Assembly (NCBI GenBank): GCA_003235715.1
Contig: QJVM01000027.1
Coordinates: 1 to 35,750, forward strand
Source of the DNA: Nitrospirota bacterium
Lineage (GTDB): Bacteria > Nitrospirota > Thermodesulfovibrionia > SZUA-242
Reading direction: 5' to 3'
DNA: 35,750 bases
Within the stretch, counting starts at the first letter, position 1; each line of letters starts with the position of its first letter. The position numbers were made by a program, and so were the translations under genes. Below the pieces are notes generated by a model, which saw only the letters and a list, made by a program, of their open reading frames with translations, was not told where the DNA came from and searched no databases. Shown one piece after another: positions 8,486-16,769 of this stretch.

Positions 8486-10472
8486 CAAGACACTCCCGGA
8501 TCACGAGAGTGACCGAAGGGTCCTCCTCCCGGGTCAGGTGATCCCGGAGGGCCCGCACCGCTTCGCCCGAACGGGAACGTGCGAGGGTTTCCGCCACAGA
8601 CTTGCGAACAGACCAGTCCTCATCCTCCAGCAGAGGCAGGATAGCGCCCTCGGCTTCCGGTCCCCCGACCACAGACGAAACAGCCTGGACCGCACTCCTC
8701 CGGATTTCAGCATCGACATCCTTCAGTGCCGTCTGCAGAACCGGAAAACACTTCTCGCCGCCAACCCTTGCGAGCGTCTCCATAGCGGCGACCCTGACGA
8801 GTCCGCACGGATCCTCAAGCATGCTGACCAGCGTCTGTTCGCTCTCCTCTGAGGTAAAATGCGCAAGCGTCTGTGCCGCTGCCGCCCTGACCCAATCATC
8901 CTCATCACGAGCCACCAGGAGGATATTTTCCAGAGCATGTCTGCTGCCCGTCTCACCAAGGGTGAGTGTTGCGACGCGGCGGATCTCCGGGATTTCATCC
9001 GTGAGGGCCGTCTGAAGGGCTTTCTCGGCGTCTTCACCGCCGATTCGGGAGAGCGCCTCCACGGCCGCCATACGCACAGGGACCTCGGCGTCCTTCAGGG
9101 CAAAGGTCAGGGCGTCGACGGCCGATTTCTCGCGAAGGAGTCCCAGCAGCATTGAGTAGTTCCGGCGGAGAACAGGGTTCTTTTCCTTGAGCATGCTGAT
9201 GGCCCGCGGTCGGGACACACCAACCGGCAGACGGGACAGAGCGAGAACCCCGGCTTCCTGCACATCCTGATACTGATCCGTCAGGAGTCGTTCAATCTCC
9301 GGCACCGCACCGGTGTCCCCCAACTGTCCCAGGGCCAGTGCGGCATAGGCCCGAACATGTCCATCGCTGTCCCGGAGACGCTCACGAAGATGGGCGCCAA
9401 ACTCAGGATGCGCTGTTTCCCTGGCGACACGGCATACCATTCGCCGACGGTAGGGCACTGGCTCACGGAAATACGGGATGAGCGCGGCCGGACGGGCCCG
9501 GGCAATATTCATCAAGGATTCCCAAACCGGCTCCTCGAGGTCCTCGTCCCCTGAAAGCTCGAGGAGAAGCGATAGGGCCCTCTCATCCTCGAGAAATCCA
9601 AGTAGAAGAACAGCCGCCTGTCGCAGTTCCCGCTCTTCTGCCTTGGCGAGGTGGATCAGAAGTTCAAGGGCAGTGCCCGCAAGTTCTCGCTCGATAATTC
9701 CGGCAAACGTCTGGACGGGCGACGCACGGTACATGGAGACCAGCGCACGAAGGGCCTCCAGCTGCACTGGCCTGGATGTGGACGCCAAATAAGGGACTAC
9801 GGCCTCGAAAGCGTCGGGGTGAGCAAGCCGACCCAACGCTCTCAAGGCAGGCTCCCGCAGGGCACGCCTCGACAGTGCCCGAATCAGGGGAGGAACGGCC
9901 CGGGGATCCCGGAACTTGCCCAGAGCATCCGCCGCGGGAAAGGCCACCCAAAGCTCACCTTTCTCCAGGATTTGGATCAACGCGTTCAAGACAGAGGCAT
10001 CCCCGATAATTCCAAGGTGCTCGACCGCGGAGGCCTGAACGTTCTCATCGGAGTCGTGAAGGGCCTCGAGCATGAGTGGAACGCAGGCCGGGTCGCCCAC
10101 TTCGCCAAGGATGTCGATGATGAACTTTCTACGGTCTCGGTCTCCTGATCTGAAGGCGTCCATGAGGCATACGGTCGCCAGTCTTCCGAAACGGATGAGC
10201 GCCTCGATGGAGGAGTTCCGGGCTCCTGCGTTGGCGCGATCATCGAGAAGTTCCAACAGTCCCGGTAGATACTCAGGCCGCCGCCGCGTCACGATGGACT
10301 CCACGGCCGCCTTGCGCACCCTCCAGTCCCCGTCCCTGAGCAGGCTGAGAAGGGCCCCGCGACAAGATTCGTCCGGACATCCCGCCAGGCCGAGGGCGGC
10401 CTGCCGCCGGACCTCCACGTCGGTGGAGCCCGCCTTCTCAAGAAGGCTCTTATGCTCTGTCTGATGCGTCAT
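8472..10472 (-). CDS. HEAT-repeat protein in the chemosensory locus
   Basis: A 666-residue protein made almost wholly of HEAT / PBS-lyase-like repeats of about 31 residues. Recurring units have the form DxDxxVRxAAxxALxxxG, for example DGDWRVRKAAVESI and DSDENVQASAVEHLG. Such solenoids are protein-protein scaffolds. No catalytic motif, signal peptide or membrane segment is seen. The ATG at 10472 has AAAGAGG nine bases upstream; a TTG two codons earlier is possible but too close to that site. It overlaps cheW by 23 bases and cheR by 14, so it is firmly inside the che operon. A role in organising or regulating the receptor-kinase array is inference from position only. Confidence 0.88.
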   Translation of the reverse strand: MTHQTEHKSLLEKAGSTDVEVRRQAALGLAGCPDESCRGALLSLLRDGDWRVRKAAVESIVTRRRPEYLPGLLELLDDRANAGARNSSIEALIRFGRLATVCLMDAFRSGDRDRRKFIIDILGEVGDPACVPLMLEALHDSDENVQASAVEHLGIIGDASVLNALIQILEKGELWVAFPAADALGKFRDPRAVPPLIRALSRRALREPALRALGRLAHPDAFEAVVPYLASTSRPVQLEALRALVSMYRASPVQTFAGIIERELAGTALELLIHLAKAEERELRQAAVLLLGFLEDERALSLLLELSGDEDLEEPVWESLMNIARARPAALIPYFREPVPYRRRMVCRVARETAHPEFGAHLRERLRDSDGHVRAYAALALGQLGDTGAVPEIERLLTDQYQDVQEAGVLALSRLPVGVSRPRAISMLKEKNPVLRRNYSMLLGLLREKSAVDALTFALKDAEVPVRMAAVEALSRIGGEDAEKALQTALTDEIPEIRRVATLTLGETGSRHALENILLVARDEDDWVRAAAAQTLAHFTSEESEQTLVSMLEDPCGLVRVAAMETLARVGGEKCFPVLQTALKDVDAEIRRSAVQAVSSVVGGPEAEGAILPLLEDEDWSVRKSVAETLARSRSGEAVRALRDHLTREEDPSVTLVIRECLDAQA

Positions 10473-10938
10473 GGCCAAGGGCCTCTTTCACTTGCCTCAT
10501 TTCGCCGGCCGACAGCAGACGGTCCACATTGAGAATTACAATCATCCTCCGGTCTGTCTTTGCAATGGACTCCATGTATTCGGACTCAATGCCGCCGAAG
10601 ATGGACGGGGGCTGGCTTATGCAGGAATTCTCCAGTTGGAGGATTTCTTCCACATCATCCACGCGGATTCCCAGACGCTCCCGTCCCTTCTTCAGAATAA
10701 TGACCCGGTTTTTCGCGGCAGGGTTGGGCTTCAGACCAAAGCGGGTTCTAAGGTCCATTACGGGAATCACGCGTCCCCTTAATTCGATCACCCCCCTAAG
10801 AAAATCGGGCATATTCGGGATGAGCATGCACTCCTGGTCCTGAAGGATTTCCACGATCCGCCCCACACCTAATGCAAACGCCTTGTCCGCCATCCTAAAG
10901 ACGGCAAACTGGCCTGTGACCTCTTTTGTTCGCATCAT
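10450..10938 (-). CDS. cheW: CheW coupling protein (second copy)
   Basis: A 162-residue single CheW domain that bridges chemoreceptors and the CheA kinase. The conserved block is FLRGVIELRGRVIPVMDLRTRFGL, followed by LGIRVDDVEEIL and a C-terminal MIVILNVDRLL. Two ATG codons stand in tandem at 10938 and 10935. The first overlaps the stop of the upstream receptor gene (ATGA). Compared with the CheW at 15868, it lacks the long N-terminal extension. Each CheW in this locus may serve one of the two receptors or occupy different array positions; this is inference. Confidence 0.92.
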   Translation of the reverse strand: MMRTKEVTGQFAVFRMADKAFALGVGRIVEILQDQECMLIPNMPDFLRGVIELRGRVIPVMDLRTRFGLKPNPAAKNRVIILKKGRERLGIRVDDVEEILQLENSCISQPPSIFGGIESEYMESIAKTDRRMIVILNVDRLLSAGEMRQVKEALGHDASDRA

Positions 10939-12914
10939 GCCCGGAATCTTCCCGTCATCGCGTAGAGTTCCTCGGCCTGAGCGGAGAGTTTCGAGATCTG
11001 TTCATCCAGGCATTTCAGGATCTGGGTGTTCCTTGAACACAGCTGGTTCACGTTCGCAAATGCCTCGGTGAGTTCAGGGATGAGCGACCTCTGCGGAGAG
11101 GTCGCCTCCGCGATCTGGAAAAGCTTCTCGTTCGTGCGCTGCAGGTTTTCGGACATTGCCCGGATGCCTTCATGCTGTTCCTGCGTTCCCCTTCGCAGCA
11201 TCTCCACCACGCTTCGAACCGTGCCCACATGTCCACTGAGCGGGGGCAGTCCCTTCTCCTGCCTTGCCAGTGCGCCCGTCACCTGCTGTGTCATGGCCTG
11301 GATATTCGCCACCAGATCGCCCACGTGACGTATGGCCTCTCCCTGCTCGACCGTGGCACGCTGGATGTTAAGAGCCATTTCCGCAGAGCGACGGGCGTGA
11401 TCCAGCATCCCTGTCAGGGCCTCTTCGGTTCGGCCGACGAGGGTCTCCCCTTCCTGGACACGGGACATCCCCCGGGCCGTGCTGTGAATGGCCTCCGCAA
11501 TCTCCTTCTGGATGGCACCGACGATCACGGAAATTTCCCGCGTCGAACCCGCCGTCCTTTCAGCCAGGCTCGCAATCTCGTCGGCAACCACGCCGAAGGC
11601 CTTGCCCTGCTCACCTGCCTGGGCAGCCAGAATGGCGGCGTTCAGACTGAGCAGGTTTGTCTGTTCGGTTACCTCTCGAATGACGCCCAGCACCTTGGTG
11701 ATGTCCTTGGACCTCACTCCCAACTGGTCCATGATCTCCGCAGACGCAGAGACTTCCTGCCTGATCTTGGACATCCCCTTTCGTGTCTCATGGACCGCGG
11801 CCATGCCCGTCCCGCTGGCCTTCTCCGTCACCTCGGCCGCCCGTATGGCCGCATCGTGGGCACTGGCCTCAACACCTCGAACAGAGGCACCAAGTTCGTG
11901 GAGGGCACTTATGGCATTGTCAACCGTCTCCGACAGGGCCGACATGCCCGAGGAAATCTCGCGTGATGAGTCCGATATATCGGAGACCGAAGCGTAGGTC
12001 CTTTCAGCAGATTCGAAAAGTTCATCCGCCGAGTGGGCAACCTCTCCCATGCTGGACCTCATCTCCAGCATGGCCGATACATTTTCATAAAGCAGGGCCG
12101 AAAGCATTTCCGAACTTTCGTGCACATCCCGTTGAGACGCGTCGAGGGCGGACACAAGACGGCCGGCCTCGTCGAGACCTCCCGATTCCACCTGGGCATC
12201 CCCGGAGAACGGAATGAGGCAGTCCCCGGCGGTCAGGCTCTCCCTTCTAAGTCCGGCAGCCACCGCAGCCGAACGCGCTCCCATGTCCCGCAGCGCAACG
12301 AGTTCCTTCTGGATGGCACGCGATAGGGCCGCGAGCCGATCCCTTTCGCTTCCGTGTCCAGGAGTCCCGGCCTCTTCTGCAGGCACGAGCCCGGATACCT
12401 GGGAAACAAAATCCTTCAGGGGCCGCCGGACCAGCTGCCTCCACCCCAAATGCCCTGTAACAGCCAGAAGACAGAGCAGGAAAGCGGTCCCGCCGTATGC
12501 GCGCCCCCTCTTCCTTTGAACCTTCCCGGAAAGAACAGGCTCGGAATAATCGAACACGAGGATTCCGGACATTCCGCTCCAACCCTGAACCGGGTACTCG
12601 AATCGGATGCCCCTGGCAGGTGCCGAACCCCGGGATTCTCTTACGGATCTCTTTACACCGATGGGAGATCCGCCACCTTCCCACGTGACTCCCAGAAGGT
12701 CCCCATCCTTCTCTAGAAAGGCGGCCAGCATCTGTTGGAAACCTTCCGCATCCCGGGGGGATACGCCCACCGTTCCCAAGGTTTCTGAAACAGCCCTGTA
12801 ATGTTCCCTGCTCTCTTCCAGCAGGACGCTTCGGGCTGCGGCGAGCCAAGCCTGGGCCCCGCATATCCAGAGCACGCCCAACGCCGAGGCGAGATAGAAG
12901 AGGTTCCGTTTCAT
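10935..12914 (-). CDS. Methyl-accepting chemotaxis protein
   Basis: Chemoreceptor of about 659 residues from ATG 12914, preceded by GGAG and starting five bases after the previous receptor's stop. An ATG at 13046 is in frame but would lie inside the upstream gene. The order is a membrane segment (about 5-27), a small extracytoplasmic domain (28-138), a second membrane segment (about 139-158), a degenerate HAMP-like linker, and a cytoplasmic signalling coiled coil. The hairpin tip reads TEQTNLLSLNAAILAAQAGE. The conserved glutamate of the usual AAIEAARAGE is replaced by Leu, as in the neighbouring receptor. The sensor domain matches no ligand-binding fold I recognise. Confidence 0.88.
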   Translation of the reverse strand: MKRNLFYLASALGVLWICGAQAWLAAARSVLLEESREHYRAVSETLGTVGVSPRDAEGFQQMLAAFLEKDGDLLGVTWEGGGSPIGVKRSVRESRGSAPARGIRFEYPVQGWSGMSGILVFDYSEPVLSGKVQRKRGRAYGGTAFLLCLLAVTGHLGWRQLVRRPLKDFVSQVSGLVPAEEAGTPGHGSERDRLAALSRAIQKELVALRDMGARSAAVAAGLRRESLTAGDCLIPFSGDAQVESGGLDEAGRLVSALDASQRDVHESSEMLSALLYENVSAMLEMRSSMGEVAHSADELFESAERTYASVSDISDSSREISSGMSALSETVDNAISALHELGASVRGVEASAHDAAIRAAEVTEKASGTGMAAVHETRKGMSKIRQEVSASAEIMDQLGVRSKDITKVLGVIREVTEQTNLLSLNAAILAAQAGEQGKAFGVVADEIASLAERTAGSTREISVIVGAIQKEIAEAIHSTARGMSRVQEGETLVGRTEEALTGMLDHARRSAEMALNIQRATVEQGEAIRHVGDLVANIQAMTQQVTGALARQEKGLPPLSGHVGTVRSVVEMLRRGTQEQHEGIRAMSENLQRTNEKLFQIAEATSPQRSLIPELTEAFANVNQLCSRNTQILKCLDEQISKLSAQAEELYAMTGRFRA

Positions 12915-12918
12915 GTCC

Positions 12919-15789
12919 CTATTTCCAGCTCCCCCTTCCGAGTTTCTCCAGCATCTGCCGGACGGCATCGTAATCCTGATCCGTGGCGGGAATAAAGGCC
13001 GTGTATTCGGGGTTGATGGATTCGAGCACCTGCCGTCCTCTCGCATCGGATACGTTTAGGGAGAAGAGGGCCCGCTTGAGCAGTTCCTCCTTTGGCGGGG
13101 CCAGGAAAGGCGACACGCAAATATTGAACTCGGCAATCTCCTCCGAACGGGCCAGGATCCTCAAGCCCTGACTCGCGTACTTGAAGGCCACGGACTCCAT
13201 GAGCCCTCCTGCGTCGTATTCCTTCCGAAGCACAGCCTCCGCCACTTCGTCATGATGGCCGAGGTATTCGTGGGCGCGCAGGTCATCAAGACCCAATCCG
13301 ACTTCCATAAGCATCGCCCGGGGAGCAAGGTGACTGGAAGTGGAACGTTCGTCTCCAAAAGCGAAACTACAGCCCTTCAGGTCCGAAAGGCTCCGATACC
13401 CTGAGTCATCCCTGACCACGATAGCCGCTCGGTGCGCAGGCGCACGCTCAGACCTTTGAGCGCGCGCGATAACTCGAGCGTTACACGCCTCCTTCGCCTC
13501 GATATAGGTCGTGGGTGTCATGAAGGCCAGGTCAATACGGTCATCCTCAAGGTCCCGGATGGTTTCCTGGAAGTCCACCGTTACCCGAAGTTCTATTTCC
13601 AGACCCAAACGTTCTGTCAGGTATTCCGAAAAGGGAAGAAACTTCCGGTACATTTCCGAGGGGGACTCCAGCGGAACGACACCAAGACGGAGGGTCTTTT
13701 CAGCCCGCAACCGGCTGTTGGTCTTGAACCGCCCGACTTCCGTGGCCAGAAGGTCACTGTCCTTGGCCACTTCGCGCACCATGCGATTCATGGCGCCTGA
13801 AATATCCCGGTTCTGTTCCGGAAGGTTCCGAATCTTCTCAAGGGAACCCAGGATCTGGTCCGTACCTACCTTTTGCTCACGGACCCCGCGGGATATGCGC
13901 TGAATTCCTTCCGAGACCCGCTCAACGGCTTCGGCGATCTGCCGACTGCTCCCCGACTGCTCCACCATGGATTTCTCCACCTGGGAGGTAAGTATTCGTA
14001 TGTGATCCGCCGATGCATTGATCAATTTCGAGCCCTTGTTCTGTTCGCTCGTAGCCTTGGCAATCTGTTCCACGCGATCTCTCACATGGGCCATGGCCGT
14101 CGTAACCACCTGCACGCTCTTGGCCTGCTCGGCGGTAACCCGTTCTATGGCGCAGGACATTTCTGAGGAACGGCTGGAAACTTCAACCATTCGGGCAAGT
14201 GCGGCCATGGCGGCCTCCGACAGTTGAATGCCTTCGGCAACCCTCTCGGTGGCATCCTGCATGTGCGACGTAACTTCGCCGACATCGGTCTGTACGGAGC
14301 GAATCAGTTCTGCGATTTCTTTCGTCGAATCTGCCGTTTTTGCCGCAAGTCCCTTAATCTGGCGGGCCACCACGGAAAACCCGCGCCCGTGGTCCCCGGC
14401 CTGAGCGGCCAGGATAGACGCGTTCAACGAAAGAAGCGTCGTCTGGTCGGTGACTTCGTCGATCACCCCCAGAATGCTTCCGATATCCTCCGAACGGGCA
14501 CTGAGACGCTTGATTTGTTCCGACGTGCTCACCACGCTGGCGCGAATCCGGTTCATCCCCTCCACGGTCTTGTGGACGGTCTCCATTCCCTCTCCGGACG
14601 CGGATTGGGCAACAGCCCGGGACAGGCTGACGGAATCCTTGGCACTCCGTTCCACTTCCCGGATGGACGCGCCAATCTCCTCAATCGCCGCCATGGTGTC
14701 CTCCGCGGAGAGAGCCAGTTCACCGGCAGCCCCAGCCACCTCGTTTATGGCCGAAGACATCTCCTCGATGGAGGCAGACGTTTCGTCCACGGCCTCAAAG
14801 AGGTCCCGCGTACGCTGCACCACCTGTTCACTCGAGGCGAACATCTCCGAGGACGTGGCGGCCGTCTCCTCGGCCGATCGGGAGAGTTCGTCGACGCTCC
14901 CCGTAATGATGGACATGGACATGGTCAGTTGTTCCACCGAACTTGAGATGCTTTCGATCGCCCCGGCCTCGAGGGTTGTCCCCTGAAGAAGGTCCCGGGC
15001 ATCCTGACGTAACCGTTCCGTCATGTGTCCAACCCGGTCCGCCACATCCCGGATTCGGTTAACGATCAGAGCCACTTTGAGAAGAGCGTGCTTCAGGTCC
15101 CGGACCATGACCCCAAGTTCATCCCTGGATGTGGATTCCACGTTAAATCCGAGGTCTCCTTCGGAAAGACGGTGGGAGGCCTCGACGACCTCCTTGACGG
15201 GTTTGAGAATCACCTTCCGCAGCATGAGGATGAGGCAGAGGGAAAGGGACAGGATTCCGGCCAAAGACCCCCAAACCGCAAACCACACATACCTTGAGAA
15301 ACGGTTTCGCACCTCGGTCGTGTCGAGCGTGACCATGACCACGCCCAGAATCTCGGCGTCCCGGGCGTGACAGGTCGCGCACGTCTCTCTGTTCAGCATG
15401 GGCCGGTAGAATAACGTTTCTGTCTCGGTTTCGACGGTAACGGGCCCTTTTCTGGTCTGAAGCTTCCGGAGGATCTCCTCGGGGATGATGGGGAGTCCCT
15501 TTTCAAAAGCTCTCCCTCCACGGCCGTTCATGACCTCGACATCCTTGACGCCGGAGATTTCGTGAAGGTCGGCAACGAGGGTCCTGGTTACGTCTAGCTG
15601 CCCCTGCTCCATGGAAGCTTCAACACTTCGTGTGACAACCTCGGCAATGCGCCCGGAGTTCCGCAGGGACAGGTCGCTGAGACCACGGCGCTGCAAGGTC
15701 AGCACAGTGGTACCGATGACTGCAGCGCCGGCCACCATCAACCCGGTTACGAGGGCAAGCACCTTGACATCAATCCGATTCGTCATCAT
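12919..15789 (-). CDS. Chemoreceptor with c-type heme motif and C-terminal PhnD-like domain
   Basis: A 956-residue receptor. Membrane segments at about 9-31 and 168-190 enclose a periplasmic domain of about 135 residues. That domain contains one CxxCH motif (ETCATCHARD, Cys137-Cys140-His141), suggesting covalent heme and redox or gas sensing. A HAMP domain (about 190-243) and a methyl-accepting signalling coiled coil (to about 690, tip QTTLLSLNASILAAQAGD) follow. The last 255 residues (LRLGVVPLESPSEMYRKFLP, IDLAFMTPTTYIEA, FGDERSTSSHLAP) look like a PhnD/phosphonate-type periplasmic-binding-protein fold. No membrane segment follows residue 190, so that domain should be cytoplasmic, which is unusual. 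Tandem ATGs at 15789 and 15786 have a poor ribosome site. A strong hairpin lies in the 78-base gap upstream. Confidence 0.88.
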   Translation of the reverse strand: MMTNRIDVKVLALVTGLMVAGAAVIGTTVLTLQRRGLSDLSLRNSGRIAEVVTRSVEASMEQGQLDVTRTLVADLHEISGVKDVEVMNGRGGRAFEKGLPIIPEEILRKLQTRKGPVTVETETETLFYRPMLNRETCATCHARDAEILGVVMVTLDTTEVRNRFSRYVWFAVWGSLAGILSLSLCLILMLRKVILKPVKEVVEASHRLSEGDLGFNVESTSRDELGVMVRDLKHALLKVALIVNRIRDVADRVGHMTERLRQDARDLLQGTTLEAGAIESISSSVEQLTMSMSIITGSVDELSRSAEETAATSSEMFASSEQVVQRTRDLFEAVDETSASIEEMSSAINEVAGAAGELALSAEDTMAAIEEIGASIREVERSAKDSVSLSRAVAQSASGEGMETVHKTVEGMNRIRASVVSTSEQIKRLSARSEDIGSILGVIDEVTDQTTLLSLNASILAAQAGDHGRGFSVVARQIKGLAAKTADSTKEIAELIRSVQTDVGEVTSHMQDATERVAEGIQLSEAAMAALARMVEVSSRSSEMSCAIERVTAEQAKSVQVVTTAMAHVRDRVEQIAKATSEQNKGSKLINASADHIRILTSQVEKSMVEQSGSSRQIAEAVERVSEGIQRISRGVREQKVGTDQILGSLEKIRNLPEQNRDISGAMNRMVREVAKDSDLLATEVGRFKTNSRLRAEKTLRLGVVPLESPSEMYRKFLPFSEYLTERLGLEIELRVTVDFQETIRDLEDDRIDLAFMTPTTYIEAKEACNARVIARAQRSERAPAHRAAIVVRDDSGYRSLSDLKGCSFAFGDERSTSSHLAPRAMLMEVGLGLDDLRAHEYLGHHDEVAEAVLRKEYDAGGLMESVAFKYASQGLRILARSEEIAEFNICVSPFLAPPKEELLKRALFSLNVSDARGRQVLESINPEYTAFIPATDQDYDAVRQMLEKLGRGSWK

Positions 15790-15835
15790 GTTTCATGTGC
15801 CAGACGGCAAAACCTCTTCTTGAAGCGTGTGAGAC

Positions 15836-15876
15836 GGACCTTCTCCCGCCCCCCCCACGGAGGCGGGCTACGGTCC
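15836..15876 (-). other. Intercistronic stem-loop at the cheW stop codon
   Basis: On the minus strand GGACC and CCCGCC pair with GGCGGG and GGTCC around a G-rich loop, with a 4-by-4 internal loop. The structure covers the cheW stop codon (15870-15868) and the gap before the heme receptor gene. No T-tract follows it. It could stabilise or process the transcript, or lower expression of downstream genes. Confidence 0.45.
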
Positions 15877-16653
15877 GGTTTCTATCACCAGCAGTTCATC
15901 AAGATTGAGCATGGAGACGAAACGGTGCTCGGTCCGGATCACACCGGTGATAAACCGCGACTCTTCCTCAGAGAGGGTGTTCAGGGACGGCAGGATATCC
16001 TCGGTCCAGGTGGTGAGAACGCCGCTGATGCTGTCCACTTTCGCGCCCACCGGTTCATGGCCTTTGGAGAAAACCAGGATCCTCGGCGCCAGCGGTGCTT
16101 CGCCCCGGATACCGAGTCGCTGCCTCAGGTCGAACACCGGAATCACCCTCCCCCTGAGGGACATGATGCCCAGAAGATAGGAAGGAGTTCGCGGAACCCT
16201 CGTCACTGCACGGTAGAGCTGGACTTCTTTCATCTCCAGCAGGTTGACTGCGTATTCTTCGTCACCCAACCGGAAAGCCAGGAACTTTATCTGATTCCCC
16301 CGTCGGGTCCTGTCCTGAATTTCATCCCGGTCCAGGTAATCGTCGACGTCCGTTTCATCGTCATATTCCGGAAGCGTTTCCACCTCTGCCGGTGTGGGCT
16401 CCGGCGAAAGCGGGACGCCTGGCGTCAAGGTTTCAAGAACCTCTGCGGGCTCTTCCGGGGACAGCCCGCTTCCCGCCGGTAGCGGTTCAGGTTGAAGAAC
16501 AGGCGGTCCCGAAGGCGGGCCGTCGGCCTCAAGCGGGGACTCCCCACCGGATAGGGTGCCCTCCGGGGTCTCCCGATCTACGCGCGCACGTCTCTGCCTC
16601 CGCTCTTCCTCCCGCGCCTCGCGGATCTGCTTACGTATCTTGGATATGTCCAT
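15868..16653 (-). CDS. cheW: CheW domain protein with long N-terminal extension
   Basis: A 261-residue protein. Residues 1-30 are a highly charged helix (REAREEERRQRRAR), 30-95 are proline- and glutamate-rich, and about 96-115 are very acidic (DDETDVDDYLDRDE). A standard CheW domain begins near residue 120 (IKFLAFRLGDEEYAVNLLEM, then LLGIMSLRGRVIPVFDLRQRLG). It couples receptors to CheA. It sits between the AAA ATPase gene and the heme receptor gene. The extension of about 115 residues is not part of a normal CheW and looks disordered; it may tether a partner. Start is ATG 16653 with a weak AGGATG site. Confidence 0.9.
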   Translation of the reverse strand: MDISKIRKQIREAREEERRQRRARVDRETPEGTLSGGESPLEADGPPSGPPVLQPEPLPAGSGLSPEEPAEVLETLTPGVPLSPEPTPAEVETLPEYDDETDVDDYLDRDEIQDRTRRGNQIKFLAFRLGDEEYAVNLLEMKEVQLYRAVTRVPRTPSYLLGIMSLRGRVIPVFDLRQRLGIRGEAPLAPRILVFSKGHEPVGAKVDSISGVLTTWTEDILPSLNTLSEEESRFITGVIRTEHRFVSMLNLDELLVIETGP

Positions 16654-16769
16654 GAATCATCCTACAACGCGTCTCTGCCGGAAACCCATATCTTATTCCG
16701 GCCCCTCCTTCCGGGCCTCACGCCAGGGGGGCCTCATCCTGCCCGCTCATACTTCAAAGGTTGCCTTCC

